Shown here: positions 1 through 8,231 of the stretch, piece after piece | How positions within the stretch are numbered: the stretch's first letter is position 1 | Layout of the letters: each line of letters opens with the position of its first letter | Notes under the pieces: generated by a model | The model's input: the letters and a program-made list of their open reading frames with translations, nothing else | Told to the model about the DNA's origin: nothing | The model's database searches: none | Made by a program: the position numbers and the translations under genes | Source of the DNA: Streptomyces sp. 8K308 | GTDB taxonomy: Bacteria; Actinomycetota; Actinomycetes; Streptomycetales; Streptomycetaceae | Direction of reading: 5' to 3' | DNA: 45,166 nt | Assembly (NCBI RefSeq): GCF_004348315.1 | Contig: NZ_SMKC01000016.1 | Span: 1-45,166 of the forward strand

Positions 1-64
1 CTGCGGGGGGCTTCGCCGCCCGGTAGGTGGCGGCGCCCCATGCCGGGTTCGCCCCCGCCCCCCG

Positions 65-130
65 CCCCTTCTCGCGCTGCGCGCGAGGGGGTGGTGCTCC
101 CGCGCTCGGCCCCGTGGCGGCTTCGCCGCC
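65..130. terminator. Hairpins downstream of the GH53 gene
   Basis: The first 275 bases hold no gene I can support. They contain GC-rich hairpins that would follow the minus-strand GH53 gene ending at 276. One is CTCGCG (71-76) against CGCGAG (82-87), flanked by CCCC and GGGG. The other is GGCGGC (116-121) against GCCGCC (125-130) with a TTC loop. There is no T-tract, which is usual for actinomycete terminators. The assignment as terminator is an inference. Confidence 0.4.
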
Positions 131-275
131 GGGCCACGCGGCACCTGCCGCGCGACGACCCGCCCCGGAGGGCGGGTGGGTGGCGCGGCACGACCGCAAG
201 GCCGGGGCACCGGGCGCGTGGAGCGCGCCGGTGGCCCGGGCCCTGCGGGCCGCGCGCCGAGTGCGTAGCGGCCGG

Positions 276-1394
276 TCAGCGCCAGATCGCCGCCGGCAGT
301 GCGCGGTTGTCGTAGTCGAAGAGGGCCTGGTTCTCCCAGGCGTTGCCTGAGTTGGGGTCGTACGGGTCCCAGCCGTTGCCCGGTACGGCCGTCCAGGCCG
401 GTTCCCAGTAGAAGACGCCGAGGCCCCGGTTGTTCGGGACCCGGGAGATCACCGTGGTGATCGACTGCATCCACTGCAACTGGCCCTCGGGGATGGCCGG
501 GATGCCGGCGACCGGTTCCCGCGCGGTGATGATCTGCGGGTGGCTGTCCTTGCTGTCGATGCGGAAGGGGTAGGCGGTCTCGGCGACCAGCACGTCCTTC
601 CCGTAGCGCGCCGAGACGTCGTTGAGGTTGAACCGCAGGTCGTCGAGCGTGCCGTGCCAGTAGCCGTAGAAGGACAGCGCGATGACGTCGAACGAGACGC
701 CCTGGGCCAGCGCGTTGTCGAACCACCAGACGGTGCCGGAGTTGTTGCCGCCCTCGGCCAGGTGGAGCGCGACCTGGACGCCGGGGGACGCGGCGCGGGC
801 CGCCCGCACGCCGGAGTTGAGCAGACGGCCGAGCTGCGGCCAGTTGGTGTAGCGACCGTCGGGCCACAGCATGCCGCCGTTGATCTCGTTGCCGATCTGC
901 GCCATCGCCGCCGGGGTGCCCTGCGCGCGCAGCCCGTCGAGGATGTCGTAGGTGTGGTCGTAGACCGCGCGCTCCAGGTCGTTGAAGCCGAGGTTGCGCC
1001 AGGCGGCCGGCTTGGTCTGCTGGCCGGGGTCGGCCCAGGAGTCGGAGTAGTGGAAGTCGATCAGGGTGCGCATGCCGAGGGCCTGGGCGCGCCTGGCCAT
1101 GGCGAGGATCTGCGGTTTGCCGTGGTAGCCGTCGGGCGAGTTCACCCAGACCTTCAGCCGGACGTAGTTGGCGCCGCCCTCCTGGAGGATGCGGACGGGG
1201 TCGCCGGCGGTGCCGTTGGCGTACCGCCAGACGCCGCCGCGGGCCTCGCCCTTGGGGACGGAGGACAGGTCGACGCCCTGGATCCGCACCGGGGCGGCCT
1301 GGGCCACGCCGGCGGTGAAGGCGGATAACGCGACGGGCGCGGCGAGTGTCGCCGCGCCCGCGCGGAGGAGGGCTCTTCTGCGCATCTGCATCAT
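276..1394 (-). CDS. Secreted arabinogalactan endo-beta-1,4-galactanase (GH53)
   Basis: This enzyme cleaves beta-1,4-galactan side chains of pectin outside the cell. The 372-residue protein starts with a Tat-like signal (MRRRALLRAG, then a hydrophobic stretch ending AQA-AP near residue 34). A GH53 (beta/alpha)8 barrel follows. The expected acid/base is Glu170 in AQIGNEING and the nucleophile is Glu272 in VAETAYP. The ATG at 1394 is chosen because AAGGAAGGG lies just upstream. An upstream in-frame ATG at 1415 lacks such a site and falls inside a mobile-element remnant. It is the distal gene behind the GH42 beta-galactosidase, a pairing known from Bacillus ganB/ganA. The Shine-Dalgarno lies directly against the right end of that remnant, so the insertion changed the leader of this gene. 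Family assignment is firm; induction by galactan is inferred. Confidence 0.93.
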   Translation of the reverse strand: MMQMRRRALLRAGAATLAAPVALSAFTAGVAQAAPVRIQGVDLSSVPKGEARGGVWRYANGTAGDPVRILQEGGANYVRLKVWVNSPDGYHGKPQILAMARRAQALGMRTLIDFHYSDSWADPGQQTKPAAWRNLGFNDLERAVYDHTYDILDGLRAQGTPAAMAQIGNEINGGMLWPDGRYTNWPQLGRLLNSGVRAARAASPGVQVALHLAEGGNNSGTVWWFDNALAQGVSFDVIALSFYGYWHGTLDDLRFNLNDVSARYGKDVLVAETAYPFRIDSKDSHPQIITAREPVAGIPAIPEGQLQWMQSITTVISRVPNNRGLGVFYWEPAWTAVPGNGWDPYDPNSGNAWENQALFDYDNRALPAAIWR

Positions 1395-1403
1395 GGGTCC
1401 CTT

Positions 1404-1551
1404 CCTTGACCTCATCCCCTCCTTCTCGAGGGGATCCCGACCCTCGCGGGTCGGACTTTCTGCTTCACCGCCGACAGCCCCCGTGGGCGTACCACGAGCC
1501 GAGGTCTTACACCAGCTCCACAGACGTGACTTCCCGCCAGCCCGGCGGTAG
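1404..1551 (-). mobile_element. Solitary right end of a TnpB (IS605-type) element with omegaRNA-like hairpins
   Basis: On the minus strand this stretch matches the 3' end of the tnpB element at 6846-6990. Shared blocks include the coding tail CGAGVRP and SAxKQK and the DNA block GTGTAAGACCTC. Both copies then have two hairpins and end in GTCAAGG (1404-1410 here). The hairpins are CCGACCC-tcgc-GGGTCGG (1437-1454) and ATCCCCTC-N6-GAGGGGAT (1414-1435). No other part of tnpB is present, so this is a decayed insertion or an isolated guide-RNA-type remnant between the GH42 and GH53 genes. TnpB right ends are known to encode the guide (omega/re) RNA. Whether this one is transcribed is unknown. Confidence 0.75.
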
Positions 1552-1571
1552 GTCCGAAGACGGTGAAGAAT

Positions 1572-3617
1572 CTAGCCGATTTCCCCCCGTCCGTCACAGT
1601 CGGTACTTCTCTCGCCACTGACGTGCACCACCCGCACGGTCCCGGCGGGGACGACGAGGCGGCCCGCCACGCGTTCCCCGGTGAGCAGTTCGGTGCCGTG
1701 CGCCGCCAGGTCGACCTTGGCCTCGGTGGCGGTGTGGTTGATGGCGAAGACGTAGTCGCCGCCGTCGCCGCGGCGCCGCACCAGCTCGACGTCGCGCTGG
1801 AGTTCGTCACGCGGGGCGATGCCGGCGTCGACGGTGGCGGCGGCCAGCACGGCGTCGAGCCCGTCCCGGCCGATGCGCGAGGAGACGTACCAGGCGGTGC
1901 CCGCGCCCAGTGCGTGCCGGGTGACGGCCGGGCCGCCGGCGGCCGGCCCGTCGGCGTAGTGCCAGACGGGCTCGGCGCCCCTGGTGACCAGGGTCTCGGC
2001 CCAGACGTCGCCGGCCAGGCCGGGGCGTTGCATGCCGTCGGCCGAGGTCAGGCTCACCCACTCGCCGGCCCGCAGCGGCTGGAACTCCTCGACGGTTAGG
2101 CCCAGTACGTCGCGCAGCGCGCCGGGGTGCGGGCCCGGGTGGACGGCGTCGTGCTCGTCGACGATGCCGGAGAAGTAGGAGACGAGCAGGGTGCCGCCGT
2201 CCTCGACGTAGCTGCGGAGGTTGGCGCCCGCGGTGGCGGTGGCGAGGTAGAGGGCGGGCACGACGGCCAGCGGGTGGCCGGTCAACTCGCCTTCGGGATG
2301 GACGAAGTCGACAGTGAGGTGGCGGTCGTAGAGCGCCGCGTAGTATGCCTCGGCGCGCTCCCTGGTGTCCAGGTCCTCGCTCGGCCGCCACTCGAGGCGC
2401 TGCGCCCACCAGGACTCCCAGTCCCAGACCATGGCGACGTCGGCGACCGTACGGCTGCCCCTCAGGGGCGCCAACGCACCGATGTCGGCGCCGAGTTGGA
2501 CGACCTCGCGCCAGATGCGGCTGTCGGTGCCGGCATGCGGGACCATCGCGGAGTGGAACTTCTCGGCGCCGAAGCGGGAGGCGCGCCACTGGAAGAACAT
2601 GGCGCCCTCCGAGCCGCGGGCCACGTGGCCCAGGCTGTTGCGGGCCATCTCGCCCGCGCGCTTGGCGATGCCGCGGGTCTGCCAGTTGACGGCGCTGGTG
2701 GAGTGTTCGAGGAGGAGCCAGGGGCGGCCGCCGGCGACGGAGCGGGTGAGGTCGGCGGCCATGGCGAGGTTGATGTGGTTGCGGTCCTCCTCGGCCACCA
2801 GGTAGTGGTCGTTGGTGACGAGGTCGACCTCGCGGCCCCACTTCCAGTAGTCGATGGTGTCGCACTGGGTGGGCGAGACCATGAAGTTGGTGGTGACGGG
2901 GACGCCTGGCGAGAGCTCGTGCAGGATGTCGCGCTCACGGACGAAGTTGGCCAGGGCGCTGTCGCTGGCGAAGCGGGCGAAGTCGAGGCGCATGGCCGGG
3001 TTGGCGACGGTGGGGGTGAGCCTGGGCGGCTGGATCTCCTCCCAGTCGCCGTAGCTCTGGCCCCAGAACGCGGTGCCCCAGGCGGCGTTGACGGCGTCGA
3101 GGTCGGCGTAGCGCTCGCGCAGCCAGCGGCGGAAGTCGGCTGCCGAGGTGTCGCAGTAGCACTCGAGGACCGGCACCCCGTACTCGTTGTGCACGTGCCA
3201 CATCCGCACGGCGGGGTGGCGGCCGTAGCGCTCGCCGAGCGCGGTGGTGACGCGGGCGGCGGCCTGCTGGTAGGCGGGCGAGCTGTGGCAGATGGCGCCG
3301 CGTGAGCCGAAGGCCCAGCGCACGCCCTCGCGGCTGACGGGCAGTGCCTCGGGGTGGGCGCGGTAGAACCAGGCGGGCGGCACCACGGTGGGGGTGGCCA
3401 GGTCGACGGCGATGCCGGCGTCGTGCAGCAGGCCGATGATCCGGTCGAGCCAGCCGAAGTCGTAGGTGCCGGGGGTGGGTTCGAGCTTGGCCCAGGAGAA
3501 GATCCCGAGGCTGACGAGGGTCACGCCGGCCTCCCGCATGAGCGCGACGTCCTCGGCCCAGACCTCCTCCGGCCACTGCTCCGGGTTGTAGTCGCCGCCG
3601 AACGCGAGTCGGTCCAT
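1572..3617 (-). CDS. Beta-galactosidase (GH42)
   Basis: This is an intracellular GH42 beta-galactosidase of 681 residues that would hydrolyse galacto-oligosaccharides imported by the divergent ABC transporter. The N-terminus GGDYNPEQWP is typical of the family. The acid/base is Glu145 in HNEYG and the nucleophile is Glu304 in LLEHSTS. A trimerisation domain and a small C-terminal beta domain follow, which is the usual family length. The ATG at 3617 is chosen because AAGGAG lies 6-7 bases upstream and the protein begins MDRLAFGGDYN; a longer in-frame start would run through the operator region. The last residues after VRVVHVSGE look like an added tail, with the stop only about 20 bases from the tnpB remnant. 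The GH53 gene follows on the same strand. Confidence 0.95.
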   Translation of the reverse strand: MDRLAFGGDYNPEQWPEEVWAEDVALMREAGVTLVSLGIFSWAKLEPTPGTYDFGWLDRIIGLLHDAGIAVDLATPTVVPPAWFYRAHPEALPVSREGVRWAFGSRGAICHSSPAYQQAAARVTTALGERYGRHPAVRMWHVHNEYGVPVLECYCDTSAADFRRWLRERYADLDAVNAAWGTAFWGQSYGDWEEIQPPRLTPTVANPAMRLDFARFASDSALANFVRERDILHELSPGVPVTTNFMVSPTQCDTIDYWKWGREVDLVTNDHYLVAEEDRNHINLAMAADLTRSVAGGRPWLLLEHSTSAVNWQTRGIAKRAGEMARNSLGHVARGSEGAMFFQWRASRFGAEKFHSAMVPHAGTDSRIWREVVQLGADIGALAPLRGSRTVADVAMVWDWESWWAQRLEWRPSEDLDTRERAEAYYAALYDRHLTVDFVHPEGELTGHPLAVVPALYLATATAGANLRSYVEDGGTLLVSYFSGIVDEHDAVHPGPHPGALRDVLGLTVEEFQPLRAGEWVSLTSADGMQRPGLAGDVWAETLVTRGAEPVWHYADGPAAGGPAVTRHALGAGTAWYVSSRIGRDGLDAVLAAATVDAGIAPRDELQRDVELVRRRGDGGDYVFAINHTATEAKVDLAAHGTELLTGERVAGRLVVPAGTVRVVHVSGERSTDCDGRGEIG

Positions 3618-3636
3618 GGCACTCTCCTTGGGCCGC

Positions 3637-3666
3637 CTGTGGGCCACAGTCTGGGAACGTACACAG
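3637..3666. promoter_or_regulatory. LacI-type operator region of the GH42 promoter
   Basis: The leader of the GH42 gene contains CTGGGAACGTACACAG (3651-3666), which matches 14 of 16 positions of the palindrome CTGTGAACGTTCACAG. Next to it is CTGTGGGCCACAG (3637-3649), a perfect palindrome with the same CTGTG/CACAG ends. Both are probably bound by the LacI-family regulator at 8232-9260. The binding protein is inferred from location and the central CG typical of LacI operators. Confidence 0.65.
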
Positions 3667-3713
3667 TCTCTGCCGGACTGCATATCCCCAACATAAGCGC
3701 ACAGCAACAACCA

Positions 3714-3756
3714 TTGACAAGTGTCCGAATGGTTTCTCTACTGTGAACGCTCACAG
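3714..3756 (+). promoter_or_regulatory. Promoter and LacI-type operator of the galactan transporter
   Basis: A -35 TTGACA (3714-3719) and a -10 TCTACT (3737-3742) are 17 bases apart. They are directly followed and overlapped by CTGTGAACGCTCACAG (3741-3756), with perfect 6-base arms and a CG-centred spacer. A repressor bound here would cover the -10 edge and the transcription start. Confidence 0.7.
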
Positions 3757-3784
3757 TCTGAGCCCTCACCACACGGAGGACGCG

Positions 3785-5089
3785 ATGAAGCTCCACCGCA
3801 CCCTTGTGACCTGCCTCGCGACCACGCTCTCCGCAGCGGCCCTGGCCGGCTGCGGCGGCTCGGACGACGGCGACGCGTCGGGGTCCGGGCCGGTCGACCT
3901 CACCTACTGGGCCTGGGCGCCCGGCATGCAGGCCGTCGTCGACATCTGGAACGAGGCCAACCCCGACATCCAGGTCACCGTCAGGGAGCAGGCCGGCGGC
4001 GACGACCTGGTCACCAGGACGATCACCGCCGCCCAGGCCGGCGAGGCGCCCGACCTGGTGCAGGCCGAGTACCAGGCGATCCCGACCCTGGTCAGCAACG
4101 ACGTGCTCGCCGACATCTCCGGCGAGCTCGGCGACGAGGTGGCCGACGCGTTCGCGCCCGGCGTCTGGCAGCAGGTCACCCTCGGCGGCGAGGCGGTCTA
4201 CGCCGTGCCCCAGGACTCCGGGCCGATGATGTTCTACTACCGCCAGGACCTCTTCGAGGAGTTCGGCCTCGAAGTCCCCACTACCTGGGACGAGTTCGCC
4301 GACACCGCCCGCGCGCTGCGCGAGGCCGACCCGAACCGGTACCTGACCACCTTCTCCGCCAACGACGCCGGACTCTTCGCCGGCCTCGCCCAGCAGGCCG
4401 GCGCCCAGTGGTGGACCACCGAGGGCGAGACCTGGCGGGTCGCCATCGACGACGAGGCCACCCGGCGGGTCGCCGACTTCTGGGGCGGCCTGGTCGCCGA
4501 GGACGTCATCAGCAACGAGCCGATGTACACCCCCGCCTGGAACCAGGCGCTCAACGACGGCACCCAGATCGCCTGGGTCAGCGCCGTCTGGGCACCCGGC
4601 ACCCTCACCACCGCGGCTCCCGACACCGAGGGCCAGTGGGCGATGGCCCCGCTCCCCCAGTGGAACGCGGGCGAGAACGCGACGGGCAGCTGGGGCGGTT
4701 CGAGCACGGCCGTGACCAACGACGCCGAGGACCGGGCGGCCGCCGCCGAGTTCGCCACCTGGCTCAACACCGACCCCGAGGCCCTGGCCGCGCTGGTCCG
4801 CGAGGGCGGCGTCTACCCGGCCGCCACCGCGGCCCAGACCGGCGACGCGCTCGCCGAGCCGCCGGCCTACTTCGCCAACCAGCCCGACTTCTACTCGCTG
4901 GCCGCCGAGATAGCCGCCGGCACCGCGCCCGCCGCCTGGGGCCCCAACGTCAACGTCGCCTACTCCACCTTCAACGACGCCTTCGGACAGGCCGCCGAGA
5001 GCCGGGGCGACTTCGCCGCCGCGCTGACCACCATGCAGCAGGCCACCGTCGAGGACATGGAGTCCCACGGCTTCCAGGTGGCTCGGTGA
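3785..5089 (+). CDS. Sugar ABC transporter substrate-binding lipoprotein (CUT1)
   Basis: This extracellular binding lipoprotein (434 residues) probably captures galacto-oligosaccharides released by the GH53 enzyme. The signal peptide ends in the lipobox LAGC near residue 20, followed by a Ser/Gly/Asp-rich linker. The body is a family-1 solute-binding fold beginning LTYWAWAPG. The ATG at 3785 has GGAGGA just upstream; an earlier in-frame GTG at 3743 lies inside the operator and is rejected. The stop overlaps the next start (GTGA). The substrate is inferred from the neighbouring galactanase and galactosidase. Confidence 0.92.
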   Translation: MKLHRTLVTCLATTLSAAALAGCGGSDDGDASGSGPVDLTYWAWAPGMQAVVDIWNEANPDIQVTVREQAGGDDLVTRTITAAQAGEAPDLVQAEYQAIPTLVSNDVLADISGELGDEVADAFAPGVWQQVTLGGEAVYAVPQDSGPMMFYYRQDLFEEFGLEVPTTWDEFADTARALREADPNRYLTTFSANDAGLFAGLAQQAGAQWWTTEGETWRVAIDDEATRRVADFWGGLVAEDVISNEPMYTPAWNQALNDGTQIAWVSAVWAPGTLTTAAPDTEGQWAMAPLPQWNAGENATGSWGGSSTAVTNDAEDRAAAAEFATWLNTDPEALAALVREGGVYPAATAAQTGDALAEPPAYFANQPDFYSLAAEIAAGTAPAAWGPNVNVAYSTFNDAFGQAAESRGDFAAALTTMQQATVEDMESHGFQVAR

Positions 5090-6015
5090 GCAGGACCCGC
5101 CGCCAGGCGTACGGGGCGCGGCGGCGCGCCCCGTACGCCTTCCTCGCCCCCGCGGTCGTGCTCTTCCTGCTGTTCTTCGCGCTGCCCATCGGCTACGCGA
5201 TCTGGCTCAGCCTGCACCGGATCGAGGTCCAGGGTCTCGGCCTCGGCAGCGGCGCCCGCTCCGAGGTGTGGACCGGGCTCTCCAACTACGCGGACGCGCT
5301 GGGCGACTCCGAGCTGCTGGCCAGCGCCCTGCGGGTGCTCGGCTACGGCCTGATCGTGATCCCGGTGATGCTGGGTCTCGCCCTGCTGTTCGCGCTGCTG
5401 CTTGACGCCGAGCGGGTGCGCGGCCGGCGTTTCGGCCGGCTGGTGATCTTCCTGCCCTACGCGGTGCCCGGTGTGATCGCCGGCATGCTGTGGGGCTTCC
5501 TCTACCTGCCGTCGGTCAGCCCGTTGCACGACCTGCTCGACCGGTTCGGCCTGCCGGCCCCCGACCTGCTCGGTGGCGGCCCGCTCTATGTCGCGATGGC
5601 CAACATCGCGGTCTGGGGCGGCACCGGCTTCAACATGATCGTGATCTACACGTCGCTGCGCGCCATCCCCACCGAGATCTACGAGGCGGCCCGCCTCGAC
5701 GGCTGCTCGCAGGCGCAGATCGCGTGGCGCATCAAGATCCCGATGGTGGCGCCCGCGCTGGTGCTCACCTTCTTCTTCTCGGTCATCGCCACCCTCCAGG
5801 TGTTCAACGAGCCGACCACCCTCAGGCCGCTCACCAACGCCATCCCCACCACCTGGAGTCCGATGATGAAGGTCTACCAGGACGCCTTCAGGGGCGGCGA
5901 CATCCACTCAGCCGCCGCCACCGCCGTGATCATCGCCGTGGTCACGCTGGTGCTGTCCTTCAGCTTCCTGCGCGTGGCCAACTCCCGTAACCGCCAGGAG
6001 GAGGCCGGCCGATGA
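5086..6015 (+). CDS. Sugar ABC transporter permease (MalF type)
   Basis: This is a membrane component of a CUT1 sugar importer, 309 residues with about six predicted membrane helices. The cytoplasmic EAA loop that contacts the ATPase reads EAARLDGCSQAQIAWRIKIP. It starts at GTG 5086, overlapping the binding-protein stop by four bases, and its own stop overlaps the next permease start (ATGA), which indicates translational coupling. No ATPase gene is adjacent, so a shared MsiK-like ATPase from elsewhere is expected, as known for other Streptomyces CUT1 systems. Confidence 0.93.
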   Translation: MSRTRRQAYGARRRAPYAFLAPAVVLFLLFFALPIGYAIWLSLHRIEVQGLGLGSGARSEVWTGLSNYADALGDSELLASALRVLGYGLIVIPVMLGLALLFALLLDAERVRGRRFGRLVIFLPYAVPGVIAGMLWGFLYLPSVSPLHDLLDRFGLPAPDLLGGGPLYVAMANIAVWGGTGFNMIVIYTSLRAIPTEIYEAARLDGCSQAQIAWRIKIPMVAPALVLTFFFSVIATLQVFNEPTTLRPLTNAIPTTWSPMMKVYQDAFRGGDIHSAAATAVIIAVVTLVLSFSFLRVANSRNRQEEAGR

Positions 6016-6845
6016 CCCGCCGGATCGCACTGCTGCCCACCGCCGCGCTGCTGCTGGGCGCCGTCTACTGCCTGCTGCCCGTCGCCTGGGTGTTGATCGC
6101 CGCGACCAAGGCCGGCGACGAGCTGTTCTCCACCTTCACCTTCACGCCGGGCACCGGTCTGCTCGACAACATCGCGGACCTCAACGACTACCGGGACGGC
6201 GTCTACTGGCGGTGGATGGCCAACTCAGGCCTGTACGCCGGCGTCGGCGCCCTGCTGTCCTGCGCGGTCTCCGCGCTGGCCGGCTACGGCCTCGCCGTCT
6301 ACCGCTTCCGCGGCCGGGAGGCCGTCTTCTCCGTGCTGCTCGCCGGGGTGCTGATGCCGCCGGTGATCCTGGCCGTCCCGCAGTACCTGATGCTGGCCGA
6401 GGTGGAGCTCACCGACAGCTATCCGTCGGTGCTGCTGCCGCTGATCCTCTCCCCCTACGGCATCTACCTGGCCCGGGTCTACGCGGCGGCGGCCGTGCCC
6501 GCCGAGCTGCTCGAGGCCGCCAGGGTGGACGGCTCGGGCGAGTGGCGGATCTTCCGCACGATCGCGCTGCCGATGATGCTGCCAGGCCTGGTGACGATCT
6601 TCCTCTTCCAGTTCGTGGCGATCTGGAACAACTTCCTGCTGCCGTACGTGATGTTGAGCGACGACGAGAAGTTCCCGATCACCCTCGGCCTGTTCACGCT
6701 GCTCAACCAGGGCTCCAACTCCCCGGCCCTCTACACGCTGGTGATCACCGGGGCGATGCTGGCGATCATCCCGCTGATCGCGCTGTTCCTGGTCATCCAG
6801 CGGTTCTGGAGTCTTGACCTGCTCTCGGGCGCCGTAAAGTCGTGA
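6012..6845 (+). CDS. Sugar ABC transporter permease (MalG type)
   Basis: This is the second CUT1 permease, 277 residues with about six membrane helices. Its EAA loop reads EAARVDGSGEWRIFRTIALP. The ATG overlaps the upstream stop. The protein ends SLDLLSGAVKS, a common CUT1 permease C-terminus, so the gene is complete. Its TGA (6843-6845) is immediately followed by the right end of the TnpB element, so the insertion landed exactly behind the stop without damaging the gene. Confidence 0.93.
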   Translation: MTRRIALLPTAALLLGAVYCLLPVAWVLIAATKAGDELFSTFTFTPGTGLLDNIADLNDYRDGVYWRWMANSGLYAGVGALLSCAVSALAGYGLAVYRFRGREAVFSVLLAGVLMPPVILAVPQYLMLAEVELTDSYPSVLLPLILSPYGIYLARVYAAAAVPAELLEAARVDGSGEWRIFRTIALPMMLPGLVTIFLFQFVAIWNNFLLPYVMLSDDEKFPITLGLFTLLNQGSNSPALYTLVITGAMLAIIPLIALFLVIQRFWSLDLLSGAVKS

Positions 6846-6990
6846 CCTTGACTTCCTCCCCCGCCTGGAGGCGGGAGTTCCTACGGCTCGCGCCGTGGGG
6901 TTTTCTGCTTCGCCGCCGACTGCCCGCCCGGAGTTCTCCGTTGAGGTCTTACACCGGCTCCACAGACCGTCACCGCCAGCCCGGCGGCCT
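6846..6990 (-). ncRNA. Predicted omegaRNA (reRNA) region at the tnpB 3' end
   Basis: The 3' end of tnpB and the downstream hairpins align with the solitary copy at 1404-1551. The hairpins are ACGGC-tcgc-GCCGT (6883-6896) and CCCGCC-tgga-GGCGGG (6860-6875). Between the copies the hairpin positions and the GCGA loop (minus strand) are kept while the stem bases differ, which argues for a conserved RNA structure. In characterised TnpB systems the guide follows directly after the right end. Here it would begin within the end of the upstream permease gene, read antisense. Confidence 0.55.
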
Positions 6991-8085
6991 TGAGGTTGCG
7001 CGCCGCGTTCACGTCCCGGTCATGGGCCGTGCCGCAGCCCTCACACGTCCAGGCGCGGACGTGCGGCGGCATGCTCTCGGCAAGCTTGCCGCAGGCGGAG
7101 CACAGCTTGGAGGAGGGGAAGAAGCGGTCGACCACGACCACGTTCCGCCCATACCAGACCGCTTTGTACTCCAGCATGTTCCGGAACTCCGACCACGCCG
7201 CGTCCGAGTGGCGCGGGCGAGGCTCCGGTTCTTGACCATGTTGCGCACGGTCAGGTCCTCGATCACGAGCGTTTGGTTCTCACGCACGAGTCGAGTGGTC
7301 AGCTTGTGCAGGCCATCACGGCGGCGGTCGGTGACGCGGGCGTGGAGCCGGGCGACCTTCCGCCGGGCCTTGGCCCGGTTCGCCCCGTCGCCCTTGGCCT
7401 TCTTCGCCAGGCGGCGCTGCGCCAGAGCGAGCCGGGCACGGTCCTTACGTTCGTGCCGGGGATTGGCGATCTTCTCACCGGTGGAAAGCGTCAGCAGATG
7501 GTCAAGGCCCACATCGATGCCGACCGCCGCATCGGCGGCGGGCAATGGTTGGACACTGGGGTCTTCGCACAGCATCGAGACGAACCAGCGATCCGCGCTG
7601 TCCTGGGAGACCGTCACCGTGGACGGCACGGCGCCTTCCGGAAGCGGCCTCGACCACACGATGGCCAGCGGCTGGTCCATCTTCGCCAGCCGCAACTCAC
7701 CGTCCCGGAAGCGAAACGCGGAGGTGGTGTACTCGGCGGACTTCCGCGACTTCTTCCGCGACTTGAACCGCGGGTATCTGGCGCGCTTGCCGAAGAAGTT
7801 CGTGAATGCCGTCTGCAGGTGCCGCAGCGTCTGCTGGAGCGGCACCGACGACACGTCGTTCAGGAAAGCCAACTCCTCGGTCTTCTTCCACGCCGTCAGC
7901 ATCGCGGAGGTGGCGTTGTAGTTCACCCGCTCCTGCCGCGCCCACGCCTCCGTGCGGGCGGCAAGTGCCAGGTTGTAGACCTTGCGCACACACCCGAACG
8001 TGCGCGACAGCTCGGCCGCCTGCGCATCGGTCGGATAGAAGCGGTACTTGAACGCCCGCCTCGCACACGCCACGGTCATGCTCAC
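6881..8085 (-). pseudogene. tnpB: RNA-guided endonuclease TnpB, frameshifted
   Basis: TnpB is the compact RuvC-type nuclease guided by omegaRNA. The first part (8085 down to about 7208) has the N-terminal region and RuvC motifs with Asp191 in GIDVGLDH and Glu276 in VIEDLTVRNM. The rest is in another frame. It contains EYKAVWYGRNV, the zinc ribbon CSACG...CEGCG and the third RuvC Asp in HDRDVNAARNL. At about 7208 the minus strand reads GCCACTCGG where a continuous frame would need GCCATCTCGG, so one T is missing. All catalytic and zinc residues survive, so the break is recent, a sequencing error, or a recoding site. The start may be GTG 8085 or ATG 8079. Confidence 0.88.
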
Positions 8086-8193
8086 AAACTAGTATGGCCA
8101 CAGTTGAAGACCAAACCCGCGGGTCAGAGCACCGCGACCCGCCCCGGTGGCGAATCGCAGCACGTTGTCCTGCTCCGCAGGAATCCGATTCCT

Positions 8194-8213
8194 CCCCCGC
8201 CTGACGGCGGGGG
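8194..8213. repeat. Left-end subterminal hairpin of the TnpB element
   Basis: This is a perfect 8-bp stem with a 4-base loop, 20 bases long. It resembles the right-end hairpin at 6860-6875. It could be the binding site for a Y1 transposase acting in trans. It ends only about 18 bases before the GTG of the downstream regulator. Confidence 0.65.
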
Positions 8214-8231
8214 TTTCCTCGGAGGTTCCAG

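Larger units (their letters stand above)
6846..8225 (-). mobile_element. IS605-type TnpB element without tnpA
   Basis: The right end is GTCAAGG (6846-6852 in complement), preceded by hairpins. The left end carries the hairpin CCCCCGCC-tgac-GGCGGGGG (8194-8213). Both ends carry a similar hairpin followed on the minus strand by GGAGGAA, as expected for subterminal IS200/IS605 palindromes. TCAA is the right-end cleavage tetranucleotide known from IS608, and it is present here at the corresponding place. No Y1 transposase gene is seen, so movement would need TnpA in trans. The left boundary is approximate (8214-8231). The element is antisense to the flanking operon and separates the last permease from the LacI-type gene. 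Confidence 0.75.

Noticed and set aside
1..275. Possible genes in the first 275 bases
   Set aside because: Open frames there are low-complexity Arg/Pro/Ala readings of GC-rich hairpin DNA with no ribosome site or family pattern.
540..1328. Plus-strand frame opposite the GH53 gene
   Set aside because: Val/Gly/Asp-rich antisense shadow typical of high-GC genes; the minus-strand GH53 motifs are decisive.
1412..1810. Minus-strand open frame of 132 codons between the GH42 and GH53 genes
   Set aside because: Most of it overlaps the GH42 gene in another frame. Only its last part is meaningful, as the tail of a decayed tnpB.
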